64,000 bases of DNA from Arcobacteraceae bacterium (GCA_021107755.1 JAIOSF010000014.1:1-64000), one strand, 5' to 3'; positions 37,826 through 47,394 are shown, counted from the stretch's first letter. The notes: generated by a model from the sequence alone, not told the origin. Numbers and translations are program-made.

Positions 37826-39133
37826 ATGAAAAATATTTTATTACTAACGCTATCATTTGTACTGACAATTTCTCTTTTTGCAAAAGAGATGCAAGAGGTA
37901 CAACCAGAACCAACAAGATTGGAATCGTATACAAAACTTCAAAAAGTACTTGCAGCTGTTGAAATGCTTTATGTTGAAGATATGAATTTAAGTAAAATTG
38001 TAGATAAATCTATCTCTGGATTACTTCATGAACTAGATGCACATTCATCGATGCTTAACAAAGAATCATACAAAGATATGCAAGTTGAAACAAAAGGTGA
38101 ATTTGGTGGTCTTGGGATTGTTATTGGACAAAGGGATGGTGCATTAACTATTATCTCTCCTATTGATGATACACCAGCATTTAAAGCAGGTGTTGAATCT
38201 GGTGACATCATCTTAAAAATAGATGAACAATCAACAATTAATATGACACTAGAAGATGCTGTTGATTTGATGCGAGGAAAAGTTGGGACTCCAATTAGTA
38301 TCACTGTGGTGCGAAAAAGTGAAAATAAACCTATTAAAATAGATATTATTAGAGATATTATTAAAATACAATCTGTATATGCAAAAACAATCAATGAAGA
38401 TATCTTGTATTTACGAATCTCATCTTTCATGGATATGAAAGTAGCTAGTGAGCTTAGAAAGTATATTAAAGAACATAAAGCAAAAACAAAAGGGATTATC
38501 CTAGACCTTAGAAACAATCCTGGTGGGCAGCTTGGACAAGCAATTGATACTGTTGATTTATTTGTAGATAAAGGAATTATTGTTTCACAAAAAGGTCGTG
38601 ATGAAAAAGATGATGAAGTGTTCAATGCAAGTTCTTCTAATACAGCAACTGATGTACCAATGGTTGTTCTTGTAAATGGGGGAAGTGCTAGTGCTAGTGA
38701 GATTGTTGCTGGTGGACTTCAAGATTCAAAAAGAGCTATCGTAATTGGAGAAACAACTTTTGGGAAAGGGAGTGTTCAAAGAATCATCCCAATTACAGAT
38801 GATGGAAGTGAAGCAATCAAACTTACCATTGCAAAATACTATTTACCTAGTGGAAGAACAATTCAAGCAAAAGGCATTATCCCTGACATTACGGTTGCAC
38901 CAGGGGAAGTTGTATCAAGAGATGAATCTGCATTTAAAATCAAAGAATCAGATATGAGAAATCATCTAGAGGAAGAACTTAACAAAGTAGACACAAAGAA
39001 AAAGAAAACAAAAGAAGATGAAAAAAAAGAGCAAGATGCTAAAAAAATCATAACAAAAGAGCAAGTTATGAAAGATAATCAATTAAAATCAGCACTTGAT
39101 ATATTAAAATCATTAATCATAATAAAAGGATAG
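37826..39133 (+). CDS. Carboxy-terminal processing peptidase (S41)
   Basis: A periplasmic serine protease of about 435 residues. I chose ATG 37826, which has GGGA 9 nt upstream and gives the signal peptide MKNILLLTLSFVLTISLFAK; an ATG at 37811 adds five residues. The PDZ domain (about 85-165; FGGLGIVIGQ, GDIILKIDEQS) precedes the S41 catalytic domain with NGGSASASEIVAGGLQ (nucleophile Ser) and TFGKGSVQ (Lys of the Ser-Lys dyad). A Lys-rich C-terminal tail follows. Substrates are unknown. Confidence 0.9.
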   Translation: MKNILLLTLSFVLTISLFAKEMQEVQPEPTRLESYTKLQKVLAAVEMLYVEDMNLSKIVDKSISGLLHELDAHSSMLNKESYKDMQVETKGEFGGLGIVIGQRDGALTIISPIDDTPAFKAGVESGDIILKIDEQSTINMTLEDAVDLMRGKVGTPISITVVRKSENKPIKIDIIRDIIKIQSVYAKTINEDILYLRISSFMDMKVASELRKYIKEHKAKTKGIILDLRNNPGGQLGQAIDTVDLFVDKGIIVSQKGRDEKDDEVFNASSSNTATDVPMVVLVNGGSASASEIVAGGLQDSKRAIVIGETTFGKGSVQRIIPITDDGSEAIKLTIAKYYLPSGRTIQAKGIIPDITVAPGEVVSRDESAFKIKESDMRNHLEEELNKVDTKKKKTKEDEKKEQDAKKIITKEQVMKDNQLKSALDILKSLIIIKG

Positions 39134-39141
39134 GACAACAA

Positions 39142-40095
39142 ATGAAAATAAGTGAAATTGTAGCACTTGGTCTTTGGCCAGAATCGAAAAAAACTACAAC
39201 TCAAAAAGGTATTGGAGAGCTTGAAGAATTAGGCTATAACCTATTTTATATTGGTAAAAATGCAGACCTTTACACATGTCCTGGAGAGGAACATAAAGTT
39301 TTACTTGTACGAAGTGATCGTTGTTCAGTATTTGATATCCCTTTAAATCTTGAGATTGAAGGGAAAGGTGTTTCTCAAACAGCTATATCAAATGATGGAG
39401 CAGCATTTGCTAGAAAATCTGGAATAAGAACAGCTATTTTAGATGAAACTGTTGATGAATCTGTAAGTATAGCTAATAGATGTCAAATTATGGAACTATG
39501 TAAACCATTGGAAGCAGAGATTGAGGGAGATATTGTTCAATTTGAATTTATCTTCAGAAACTATTTAACAGGTTCATTATTTGAAGCTTGTCAAAATGGA
39601 AATGACCCTTATGGATTAAATTTACCATCTGATTTAAAAGAGTGGGATAAATTTGAAACACCAATTTTCACACCTACTACAAAAGGTGTAAAAGATATAC
39701 CGTTAAACTCTAGTACTGTAAGAGAAAAATTTCCAGAAATCATATCTAGTTTAGAAAAACTTTTTAAAGACTTTACTGTCTTTGCTCAAGACAATGGTAT
39801 TATTGTAGTTGATACAAAATTTGAAATATTTGTAAATTCTAAAGGTGAATGGATTTTAGGTGATGAGATTTTAACACCTGAGAGTTCGAGATTTATAGCA
39901 GATGAAGATTTTCAAAAAGGTAATTATATCTCAATGGACAAACAGATTCTTCGAAATTTTGCCAAAGAAAATAGTTGGAAAGAGAAAGCAAAAGATTTAA
40001 AATCTGGCGAAAAACTAGATGTTGAAGTTCCAGATTCAATTAAAAATGTAATTTTAGATGGATATGAAACTATCCATAATAGATTACATAAGTAA
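39142..40095 (+). CDS. purC: SAICAR synthetase
   Basis: PurC joins aspartate to CAIR using ATP in purine synthesis. This 317-residue protein carries FYIGKNADLYTC and LLVRSDRCSVFDIPL in the N-terminal half, FRNYLTGSLFEAC and IFTPTTKG in the middle, and the metal/ATP region DTKFEIFVNSKGEWILGDE. It is longer than the compact 235-residue bacterial form and resembles the extended type. It is followed by purS and purQ. Confidence 0.9.
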   Translation: MKISEIVALGLWPESKKTTTQKGIGELEELGYNLFYIGKNADLYTCPGEEHKVLLVRSDRCSVFDIPLNLEIEGKGVSQTAISNDGAAFARKSGIRTAILDETVDESVSIANRCQIMELCKPLEAEIEGDIVQFEFIFRNYLTGSLFEACQNGNDPYGLNLPSDLKEWDKFETPIFTPTTKGVKDIPLNSSTVREKFPEIISSLEKLFKDFTVFAQDNGIIVVDTKFEIFVNSKGEWILGDEILTPESSRFIADEDFQKGNYISMDKQILRNFAKENSWKEKAKDLKSGEKLDVEVPDSIKNVILDGYETIHNRLHK

Positions 40096-40138
40096 GCTAC
40101 TAAAGTGGTTGTCTAAATTGTTGTAAGACAATTTTAGA

Positions 40139-40144
40139 TATAAT
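40139..40144 (+). promoter_or_regulatory. -10 box for purS-purQ
   Basis: TATAAT followed by CGCAA lies 31 nt before the purS ATG, matching the TATAATCGC pattern of this genome. It gives purS its own start site after purC. Confidence 0.55.
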
Positions 40145-40175
40145 CGCAACAATATATAGATATAGAAGGTAATAA

Positions 40176-40421
40176 ATGAAAGCAATTATAAATATTGGAC
40201 TTAAAAAAGGTGTTTTAGACTCAGCTGGGAAAGCTACTCATCACAGACTTGATACTGTTGGTTTTGCTGATATAGTAAAAGATATTAGAGTTGGGAAACA
40301 AATTATCATGGAATTAAATTGTACAGATGAAGCAACTGCAAAAGCAGAAGCTACAAAAATGTGTGAACAACTTTTAGCAAATACTGTAATTGAAGATTAC
40401 GAAATTATTATAGAAGCGTAA
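40176..40421 (+). CDS. purS: FGAM synthetase subunit PurS
   Basis: PurS bridges PurL and PurQ in phosphoribosylformylglycinamidine synthetase. The 81-residue protein shows the PurS pattern: IINIGLKKGVLDSAGKA, a valine/lysine strand (VKDIRVGKQI) and the C-terminal CEQLLANTVIEDYEI. The purQ ATG follows 5 nt after its stop. Confidence 0.95.
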   Translation: MKAIINIGLKKGVLDSAGKATHHRLDTVGFADIVKDIRVGKQIIMELNCTDEATAKAEATKMCEQLLANTVIEDYEIIIEA

Positions 40422-40426
40422 TTGAG

Positions 40427-41098
40427 ATGTTAGTAGCAGTATTACAATTTCCTGGAACTAACTGTGAGTATGATACAAAATACGCATTTGAAAAGTTGGG
40501 TGCTGAAGTAACCATTGTATGGCATGAAGAAACCAGCCTACCACAAAATGTTGATTTAGTAGTAGCTCCTGGTGGATTTTCTTATGGAGATTATTTAAGA
40601 AGTGGTGCTTTAGCTAAATTTGCTCCAATTATGGATGCCGTAAAAACATATGCAGCTAATGGTGGAAAAGTTTTAGGTATCTGTAATGGATTTCAAATTC
40701 TTGCTGAGACAGGACTACTTCCAGGTGCTTTAAAAAGAAATGACAACTTACACTTTATCTCAAAACACCATCACTTAAAAGTTGTAAATAATGACAATGC
40801 ATTTTTACAAGAATTAGCTGTAGGAGATGTTGTAAATATCCCTGTTGCACATCATGATGGAAACTACTATATTGATGAGGATGGACTACAAGAGCTTAAA
40901 GATAATGGGCAAATTTTATTACAGTATTGTGATAAAAATGGTTCAAATAAAGTTCTTAACGGAAGTGTAAGTCAAATCGCAGGTGTATGTAATAAAGAAA
41001 AAAATGTTTTTGGACTTATGCCTCACCCAGAGCGAGCTATGGAAACACTTTTAGGTTGTGATGATGGTGTTAAAATGCTTCAAGGCTTTTTTAAATAA
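40427..41098 (+). CDS. purQ: FGAM synthetase subunit PurQ
   Basis: PurQ is the glutamine amidotransferase subunit supplying ammonia to PurL. The 223-residue class I amidotransferase shows GGFSYGDYLRSGALAKFAP, the nucleophile loop GICNGFQIL (Cys) and the His-Glu pair in MPHPERAM. PurL is not in the window. Confidence 0.96.
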   Translation: MLVAVLQFPGTNCEYDTKYAFEKLGAEVTIVWHEETSLPQNVDLVVAPGGFSYGDYLRSGALAKFAPIMDAVKTYAANGGKVLGICNGFQILAETGLLPGALKRNDNLHFISKHHHLKVVNNDNAFLQELAVGDVVNIPVAHHDGNYYIDEDGLQELKDNGQILLQYCDKNGSNKVLNGSVSQIAGVCNKEKNVFGLMPHPERAMETLLGCDDGVKMLQGFFK

Positions 41099-41118
41099 TC
41101 ATGTATAAGTAGAAAATA

Positions 41119-42198
41119 GTGAATAATTTAATAAAACTAATTCTACTTATTATTCTTTCTTTTAGTTCTCTTTTATCAAATGATAATGGGAAATCAAAAG
41201 AGATCTATCTCTCTTATGAAAAATACCCAAATAGAGTATTCACTGGTCAAAAATTTGATATTCAATTAAGCTCCATAATTTTAAAAGACCCAACTTCATA
41301 TGATAAGATCATAACAACCTTTACAACTGAAGAGGGTATTGATATTTTAACTACAGATGTTGTATGGGAAGAGATTAAATCAAATAGATATACAACTACT
41401 ATTTCATATAAAGTATACGACAAAGAGTTTATTTTACCCAGAATTACACTTGCACTTATTAAAAATGGTCAAATTATTGATTATATATCTGTTGAGTCTC
41501 CAAAAATAGAATATGAAAAAATCGCAATAAATCAAAAACTTTTTTCAAATATAATTGCAAAAAATTTACAAGTTCATACTGTAAAAACAAAACAATATAC
41601 AAATAATATTTTACATACAACACTTCACATTGAAGGGATTAATAGTAATTTAGAAGATATTCACTTCAACTCTTATGAAGACCAAGGCATCAATAGCTTA
41701 ACCCAAAACTATCCAAATCAAAGTTTGTATTACTATGTAATGATACCAAGTCACACTAAACAGATAAACTTCACATTTTATAATACCCTACAAAAAGAGT
41801 TTATCACTATACAAATTCCTATTATTTTAGATGAAGAGTTAGTAAGCACTCAAACAGAACTAAACCCATACAATAGTAGTATACTTATTTATAAACAAGT
41901 ATTTAGTGGTGTGTTTTTGGCATTGTTTATTATCATGTATATCATCACCAGACATAATCGGTATCTAATACTTATGACAATCATGATAATAATACTTGCT
42001 TACTTATTTATACCCAATAAAAAAATATTGTTAAATGAGAATACAAAAGTATATATACTTCCAACAAGCAACTCTACTGTATATAATATTTTAGATAGAA
42101 AACATATTGTAGAGCAAATTAATGAAAAAGATAAGTTCATCAAAGTACTTTTTGAAAATGAAAATATAGGATGGATAAAGGAAAGTGATGTTGAGTAA
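41119..42198 (+). CDS. Membrane protein with periplasmic domain and C-terminal SH3-like fold
   Basis: A 359-residue protein with a GTG start. A signal peptide (to about residue 20) precedes a strand-rich periplasmic domain (25-240) with a BatD-like oxygen-tolerance flavour (YEKYPNRVFTGQKFDI). Two adjacent transmembrane helices follow (about 255-295). The C-terminal segment (about 300-359) ends FENENIGWIKESDVE, typical of a bacterial SH3 domain. The combination suggests a sensor or anchor at the envelope. I do not recognise a named family. The plsC start overlaps its 3' end. Confidence 0.55.
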   Translation: MNNLIKLILLIILSFSSLLSNDNGKSKEIYLSYEKYPNRVFTGQKFDIQLSSIILKDPTSYDKIITTFTTEEGIDILTTDVVWEEIKSNRYTTTISYKVYDKEFILPRITLALIKNGQIIDYISVESPKIEYEKIAINQKLFSNIIAKNLQVHTVKTKQYTNNILHTTLHIEGINSNLEDIHFNSYEDQGINSLTQNYPNQSLYYYVMIPSHTKQINFTFYNTLQKEFITIQIPIILDEELVSTQTELNPYNSSILIYKQVFSGVFLALFIIMYIITRHNRYLILMTIMIIILAYLFIPNKKILLNENTKVYILPTSNSTVYNILDRKHIVEQINEKDKFIKVLFENENIGWIKESDVE

Positions 42199-42874
42199 AA
42201 TTAGAGCAGTATTAACCGTACTTCAATTTACTATTACTGTTTCAGTTGTTATTATTTGTATGTATATATTTAAAAACAACAACCACAAAATTAGAAGATT
42301 ATGGGCTAAAATGCAAATGAAACTAATGGGTGTAGAGGTTATTGTAAAAGGGGAACTTGATCCAAATGCACAAATGCTCCTTATGAATCATCAATCAATT
42401 TTAGATATTGTTGTTATGGAATCATTACATCCAAAAAACTTAGCTTGGGTAGCAAAACAAGAGATAGCAAAAATTCCGTGGTTTGGTCGAATTTTAAAAG
42501 CACCTCGTATGATAATCGTAGAAAGAGAGAGCAAAACAAGCTTAGTAAAACTACTAAGAGATGCCAAAGATAGAATAGCAAAAAAAAGACCAATAGCAAT
42601 ATTTCCAGAAGGAACTAGAACCGATGGGAAAAAATTGCGAAAATTTAAAGCAGGGGCTAAAATGATTGCAGATAAAAATAATCTTTTAGTACAACCTGTT
42701 ATTATAATTCGAACCAAAGAGATTTTCGATTCCCAAAAACTTACACAGCAAAGTGGAAAAGTAAAAGTTATTTTTCTCCCATCTATACAATCTCAAAGAA
42801 AAACACCATGGTATGAGGAGAGTGAAGAGATAATGGCTGAAACGCTCAAAAAAGAACTACGAAATGACATTTAA
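42188..42874 (+). CDS. plsC: 1-acyl-sn-glycerol-3-phosphate acyltransferase
   Basis: PlsC adds the second acyl chain to make phosphatidic acid. The 228-residue protein has an N-terminal hydrophobic helix and the acyltransferase motifs NHQSILDI (NHxxxxD, block I), PRMIIVERES (block II) and FPEGTR (block III). I chose ATG 42188, about 6 nt past AAGGA; a GTG at 42185 lies too close to the ribosome site. It overlaps both the upstream membrane gene and crcB, so the three are coupled. Confidence 0.9.
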   Translation: MLSKIRAVLTVLQFTITVSVVIICMYIFKNNNHKIRRLWAKMQMKLMGVEVIVKGELDPNAQMLLMNHQSILDIVVMESLHPKNLAWVAKQEIAKIPWFGRILKAPRMIIVERESKTSLVKLLRDAKDRIAKKRPIAIFPEGTRTDGKKLRKFKAGAKMIADKNNLLVQPVIIIRTKEIFDSQKLTQQSGKVKVIFLPSIQSQRKTPWYEESEEIMAETLKKELRNDI

Positions 42875-43250
42875 TTTAAGTACAATACTTGCAGTTGGTA
42901 TTGGTGGATTTATTGGTGCAGTTGGACGGTTTTATGTAGGTGTTCAAGTTGTGAAATATTTTCCACATGAATTACCACTAGCTACTCTAACTGTAAATAT
43001 TGTTGGTAGTTTTTTTATAGGTTTTTTAGTTGCTTTATTTTTGATCTTTACACCATCAGATATTGTAAAAGGTTTTTTGATAACTGGTATACTAGGAGCT
43101 TTGACTACCTATTCAACATTTGCTATTGAAAGTTATATGTTACTTAATAATAATATTTGGTATGGGATTTTGAATATTGTTTTAAATGTAGTAGGTACAA
43201 TATTAGCAGCTGGAACAGGATACAAACTAGTATCTTATTTTATTAGATAA
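42864..43250 (+). CDS. crcB: Fluoride channel CrcB/FluC
   Basis: A 128-residue four-helix membrane protein of the Fluc family that exports fluoride. Visible are GGFIGAVGRFYVG at the first helix, TLTVNIVGSFFIGF (conserved Asn) and GILGALTTYSTFAIE with the Phe/Thr track residues. It overlaps plsC by 11 nt. No fluoride riboswitch can fit upstream because the gene starts within plsC, so regulation is probably with the operon. Confidence 0.93.
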   Translation: MTFNLSTILAVGIGGFIGAVGRFYVGVQVVKYFPHELPLATLTVNIVGSFFIGFLVALFLIFTPSDIVKGFLITGILGALTTYSTFAIESYMLLNNNIWYGILNIVLNVVGTILAAGTGYKLVSYFIR

Positions 43251-43262
43251 GGATTTTATAAA

Positions 43263-44120
43263 ATGCAATTATACATATATGCAAAAAGTGGACATAGTTT
43301 TGGATTAGAAAATATTAGGCGAGCTAGTGCCTTACATAATATGCTAGAAAAAAGTGACCCTATATTATGTAGTGCAGACTATAGAGCTGCAACATTTGCT
43401 AAAACAGAACTTGGTGTAAAAAAAGGTGTAGGTGTAGATGTAATAGGGAACATGCCAAATGTTATGGAAAGAGGTGATATGCTCATCTATGATGATAGCA
43501 ATGAAGCAAGTCCTACTATGCAAGCGCATATGAAAGAATTTTGTACTCATTTGTATAAAGTTGGAACTGATATCCCTTTTGATATAGTTGATGAGACATT
43601 TTTTGAAGAAGTAGAAAAAACAAATGAAAAAGCGATATTTTTTGCTGATGATGATTATGCTGAATGGTTTTTTAAACTTATTCAAACTGGGTCAAAACAA
43701 GATATTCCTCTTATTTGGGGACATTATTTTTTCTTTAAAAATGAATCTAAAATAGCTTCCTACTTTAGTGAAGTAATAGAGGAAGATGGATATATCCCAA
43801 CAGTAAAATCTACAAAGTATCTTTTAACAGCTTCAGTTCATACAGCACTTGAATCAATTGCAAGTGGTAACTATCCTGTATTTTTTCATAGAGGAGATAA
43901 GCCAGTTGAACATAGAGATTTACTTGAAAAGTACAATATCCCTATTATCCAAAAAGTAGAAAACATGGAAGAGCTTATAAAAAGTTTTGAACAAATAGTT
44001 CAAAGCTATCCGCCATTAAATCCAATTAAAAAGTTTGATATTACAAAGATTAAAAATGAGATAGAAGATACTATCAAAAAATTTGAGATGATTCAACCAT
44101 CTTTAGAATATAAATTCTAA
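43263..44120 (+). CDS. Conserved GT-B-like protein, unknown function
   Basis: A 285-residue soluble protein starting MQLYIYAKSGHSFGLENIRR. The opening glycine-rich loop, the repeated alpha/beta pattern and later FHRGDKPVEHRDLLEKY suggest a two-domain nucleotide-sugar-binding (GT-B-like) fold, but no catalytic motif is recognisable. It follows crcB by 12 nt with an AAGGA-like ribosome site, so it joins the plsC-crcB run. I recognise no named family. Confidence 0.5.
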   Translation: MQLYIYAKSGHSFGLENIRRASALHNMLEKSDPILCSADYRAATFAKTELGVKKGVGVDVIGNMPNVMERGDMLIYDDSNEASPTMQAHMKEFCTHLYKVGTDIPFDIVDETFFEEVEKTNEKAIFFADDDYAEWFFKLIQTGSKQDIPLIWGHYFFFKNESKIASYFSEVIEEDGYIPTVKSTKYLLTASVHTALESIASGNYPVFFHRGDKPVEHRDLLEKYNIPIIQKVENMEELIKSFEQIVQSYPPLNPIKKFDITKIKNEIEDTIKKFEMIQPSLEYKF

Positions 44121-44138
44121 AAATGGTTTTTTGCAAAA

Positions 44139-44474
44139 CTAGTAAAGTTCTCCATCTTTTATAGAAAAGTTTTCTAAAAAGTTTTCTAAAGTATATTTAT
44201 CTCTATACTCTTGTGTCATAAGATGAATTAAGATATCTCCTAAATCAACTATAGTCCAATCACCATCCTCTTCTGTTCTTACAAACTCTTCACCTGCTGG
44301 TTTGAGTTCCACTTTTAAATGTTCTAAAAGAGCAAGTGAGTGTTTTGTATTTAAAGCAGTTGCTATAATTACTTGATTTGTTATATAACCTTTATCTGTA
44401 AGGTCAAACACCTCTATATCTTCAGCTTTTCTAGCATCAAGTAACTCAACTATTCTTTTTAATCTTTCTTCCAT
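44139..44474 (-). CDS. rsfS: Ribosomal silencing factor RsfS
   Basis: RsfS binds L14 and blocks subunit joining during starvation. The 111-residue protein has the family pattern DIEVFDLTDKGYITNQVIIATA, GDWTIVDLGDILIHLMT and YRDKYTLENF. It overlaps nadD by 16 nt, the usual nadD-rsfS order. Last gene of the yaaA-nadD-rsfS minus-strand run. Confidence 0.94.
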   Translation of the reverse strand: MEERLKRIVELLDARKAEDIEVFDLTDKGYITNQVIIATALNTKHSLALLEHLKVELKPAGEEFVRTEEDGDWTIVDLGDILIHLMTQEYRDKYTLENFLENFSIKDGELY

Positions 44475-45004
44475 ATATTCTTTACCTTTTGTTGTATTTT
44501 TTTTGGGATATATTTTAAATCAAAGTTATCTCGTAAAAAAGTAGAACTTATATCTATATCCATATTTATAGCTTTAAAGTGTATTATATCATTTTTTACT
44601 TCATATCCCTCTCGAGAAATTACAATGAACTTTACAAGCTCTTGCAGTTGATTAAAATCATTCCATAAATGGAGTGTTTGTAAATTATCTGCACCAATTA
44701 CTAAATAAATATTCTTTGGCTTATATTTTTCATTCAAATATTTCACTGTTTCTATTGTAGGAACTGCCCTATTTTGTTTTATCTCAAAATCTATCACTTC
44801 AACTTTTTTATCCTCTTCAAAAAGGGTTGTAAGTAATTCAAATCTCTCTTTTGGTTCTAAATGATATTTGTCCTTAAAAGGACTTAGGTAGGTAGGTACT
44901 ACAAATAACTTATCTGCATTAATATTCTCAATAACTTCATTGACTATATTTTCATGTGCTATGTGGGGTGGATCAAAACTACCACCAAATATTGCAATAT
45001 TCAC
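44459..45004 (-). CDS. nadD: Nicotinate-nucleotide adenylyltransferase
   Basis: NadD makes deamido-NAD from NaMN and ATP. The 181-residue nucleotidyltransferase starts MNIAIFGGSFDPPHIAHENI, with GSFDPPHIAH the ATP-binding motif, and has LVIGADNLQTLHLWND and the C-terminal ISSTFLRD. Its ATG overlaps the yaaA stop by 1 nt, suggesting coupling. Confidence 0.95.
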   Translation of the reverse strand: MNIAIFGGSFDPPHIAHENIVNEVIENINADKLFVVPTYLSPFKDKYHLEPKERFELLTTLFEEDKKVEVIDFEIKQNRAVPTIETVKYLNEKYKPKNIYLVIGADNLQTLHLWNDFNQLQELVKFIVISREGYEVKNDIIHFKAINMDIDISSTFLRDNFDLKYIPKKIQQKVKNIWKKD

Positions 45005-45735
45005 TATACTATATCCATAATAAGTGTTTTTATATTCTTTTTCTCTTGTATCTCTATAAGCTTTAATCCCTCTATCTCTAAGCTAATCAACTCCTCAAAA
45101 CTTCTAATATTGTTTTGTGCTAACTCTTTTACAATCTTTCCTCTATAGTATTTTGCCCAATGACTTACAACTTTCCCGTCTTTTAAAAATTTAAATGTAA
45201 TAGTGGGAGCAGTTGGTTTATAAAACTTGTCATAAAACCCTGCTCGCAAATCAATAACCTCATCTCCCAAATAGTTATCTAAAGTCTCTTTGGTAGCTAA
45301 TTTATACTTGTTTATAACATCTATAGTAGGTAAGTTCTCCCCTTGTTTGAACTTATAATCAGGGATTAGGTCATCTGCTTTTAAAGGACCGAAAAGATTT
45401 GAAAATAATAGTACATTTTCATCACAATACTTTTGTTGTTCTACTGATAAACTATCATAATCAAGTGCGTCAAAAGCGACACCCGTATATCTTCTAATCG
45501 CTTTCATAGTTGGTTTTTCTGTCACAGTAGTAGAGTATTTTTCACACTCTTTAAGATTTTTCAATCCAAACCAAGTAGAGAGTTCCCCTATTGTACTCTT
45601 TCTTAAAAACTCTTCATAAGAAGTTACTACTTCATTTCGTATATTGTTATATTCTTGAAAGTAAAAATTATTTAAAGAGTAAGAGGAGTCTCCCCCTTCT
45701 CTTTTTGTTTCCGCTGGTGCTAATAATATTTTCAT
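45004..45735 (-). CDS. yaaA: YaaA/DUF328 peroxide-stress protein
   Basis: A protein of about 243 residues starting MKILLAPAETKREGG. Motifs include TGVAFDALDYDSLS, LFSNLFGPLKADDLIPDYK and DLRAGFYDKFYKP, all matching the YaaA family, which lowers free iron during peroxide stress in E. coli. I chose ATG 45735 because the family starts with this strand; an ATG five codons upstream has no better ribosome site. First gene of the minus-strand yaaA-nadD-rsfS run. Confidence 0.87.
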   Translation of the reverse strand: MKILLAPAETKREGGDSSYSLNNFYFQEYNNIRNEVVTSYEEFLRKSTIGELSTWFGLKNLKECEKYSTTVTEKPTMKAIRRYTGVAFDALDYDSLSVEQQKYCDENVLLFSNLFGPLKADDLIPDYKFKQGENLPTIDVINKYKLATKETLDNYLGDEVIDLRAGFYDKFYKPTAPTITFKFLKDGKVVSHWAKYYRGKIVKELAQNNIRSFEELISLEIEGLKLIEIQEKKNIKTLIMDIV

Positions 45736-45816
45736 GTGAGATTTTATCATAATTATAATTGTAATTCATTTATAGGATTAAGTAAAACTCTGATATATTT
45801 ATCATAAGGAGTTATT

Positions 45817-46767
45817 ATGATACAAACATTTATTAAAAAACTAATCCTTATTGGATTAATATCAACTACATATTTATTTGCTGAAACGCAATCCTTTACT
45901 GTAGAAAATGATGCCTTAGCAAGTCATGATGATGGATATTATACAAATGGTCTCTTTTATACATATATAGATGAAATCGAACATCCTTCCTATTTAAACT
46001 TTATGAAAGATTTAAAAACAGATGGTGCAATATCTTTTACTCATCTTATGTTTACCCCTGAGAATAAAAAACAAACGACAGCACAATTCAATGAAATACC
46101 TTATGCTGGATATGCAAAATTGAATTTTTTATTGTATAAATCTTCAAAAAACTATTTTCACGAATTTGGTTTTAATATTGGGCTTGTTGGACCTTCAACT
46201 TTAGCAGAAGAATTTCAATCTAATTTTCATAGTCTTATAGGGCAAGATAAAGCAAAAGGTTGGGACACTCAACTTAAAGATCAATTTACATCTGGGATAT
46301 CTTACCAATTTGCTTATAAAACAGATAGTTTTAATATAGGAAATGTAAACATAGATTGGACAAATAATATTAGAATTGATGCTGGAAATTTTTATAGTGG
46401 AATTTTAGCCTCAAGCACAATTAGAATAGGAAGTATCGCTTATGATAGTTTTGCAACTACTGGTAATTTTACAGTTACTGATGAAAATCACCTCATAAAT
46501 AGTCAATATCCAAAAGATTTTAATTGGTCTATTTCTTTTGGATTATTTGCGAATCAAATTGAAAACTATTATATCATTAATGAAGCAAGAGATTTAGGAT
46601 ACAATTTAGAAAAGCTTGATTATATATCGGGAGAACAAGTAAACTATACTATTTATTATGATGAGATTCAATATACTTTTACAATCAAATCTGTATATCT
46701 TAATGACCACCTATTTACAAGTGCCAATAAACAATGGGGTGGATTAACTATTAGTTGGAAATTTTAA
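45817..46767 (+). CDS. lpxR: LpxR-family lipid A 3'-O-deacylase
   Basis: A 316-residue outer-membrane beta-barrel (DUF2219/LpxR). After a signal peptide (to about residue 22) the mature protein starts QSFTVENDALASHDDGYYTNG, holding the Asn-Asp pair and the YTNG motif of the family. NEIPYAGYAKLNF, FNIGLVGPSTLAEE and FHSLIGQDKAKGW, including the catalytic-type His, follow. The last residue is Phe, as usual for outer-membrane barrels. LpxR removes the 3'-acyloxyacyl group of lipid A. AAGGAG ribosome site; its 3' end overlaps the convergent HAD gene by 24 nt. Confidence 0.85.
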   Translation: MIQTFIKKLILIGLISTTYLFAETQSFTVENDALASHDDGYYTNGLFYTYIDEIEHPSYLNFMKDLKTDGAISFTHLMFTPENKKQTTAQFNEIPYAGYAKLNFLLYKSSKNYFHEFGFNIGLVGPSTLAEEFQSNFHSLIGQDKAKGWDTQLKDQFTSGISYQFAYKTDSFNIGNVNIDWTNNIRIDAGNFYSGILASSTIRIGSIAYDSFATTGNFTVTDENHLINSQYPKDFNWSISFGLFANQIENYYIINEARDLGYNLEKLDYISGEQVNYTIYYDEIQYTFTIKSVYLNDHLFTSANKQWGGLTISWKF

Positions 46768-47394
46768 AAGATTTACAAGTTCACTTAACTTCTCTATTTT
46801 ATAAGTAGCTTTTGAAAAGTCGTGTGTTTTTGTAAACTCGTTGTGTACTACAACACACTCTATTCCAGCTTGATATGCAGAAGTTAAACCTCTTTGTGAG
46901 TCTTCAACTACAATTGCCTCATTTTTAGAAGCATCAAAAAGTTTTAATCCAGTTAAATATGGTTCAGGATGTGGCTTTGCATGTGTATAATCCTCTTCAC
47001 AAAGAACAAAATCCATAAAATCTGTAATCCCCCGATTGTGATGAATTATCTCAAAATCAACTCTTCTTGATGTGGTTACTATTCCCATTTGAAAGTTTTG
47101 TGAAAGTTGGTGTAAAATATCTTTTACATTTTCTATTTCAATATTTTCTGTTCGTAAAAACTGTTGATAATATTGATTTCTTTTATCCCTTGCAACTGCT
47201 ATTTTTTCTTCAGATAATCCAAGTTTCAATGCTGGTTCCCATGCAGTTTTTCCATGAGCCATAATATCCATATACTCATCAAACTGCAAATTGATATCAA
47301 AAAACTCTTTGAGTGCTTTCTTACTCGCTTCATAATACCAAATCTCTGTCTCAACTAAAACACCATCATTATCAAAAAGGATATATTTTTTCAT
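46744..47394 (-). CDS. HAD-family phosphatase (beta-phosphoglucomutase-like)
   Basis: A 216-residue haloacid dehalogenase-type hydrolase. The nucleophile motif is FDNDGVLVE, the second motif IVTTSRR and the third VEDSQRG with its Asp, around an alpha-helical cap of subclass I. Members act on small sugar phosphates; the substrate here is unknown. I chose ATG 47394, preceded by TTGGA; an in-frame TTG at 47406 is the alternative. Its 3' end overlaps lpxR by 24 nt in convergent orientation. Confidence 0.83.
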   Translation of the reverse strand: MKKYILFDNDGVLVETEIWYYEASKKALKEFFDINLQFDEYMDIMAHGKTAWEPALKLGLSEEKIAVARDKRNQYYQQFLRTENIEIENVKDILHQLSQNFQMGIVTTSRRVDFEIIHHNRGITDFMDFVLCEEDYTHAKPHPEPYLTGLKLFDASKNEAIVVEDSQRGLTSAYQAGIECVVVHNEFTKTHDFSKATYKIEKLSELVNLLKFPTNS

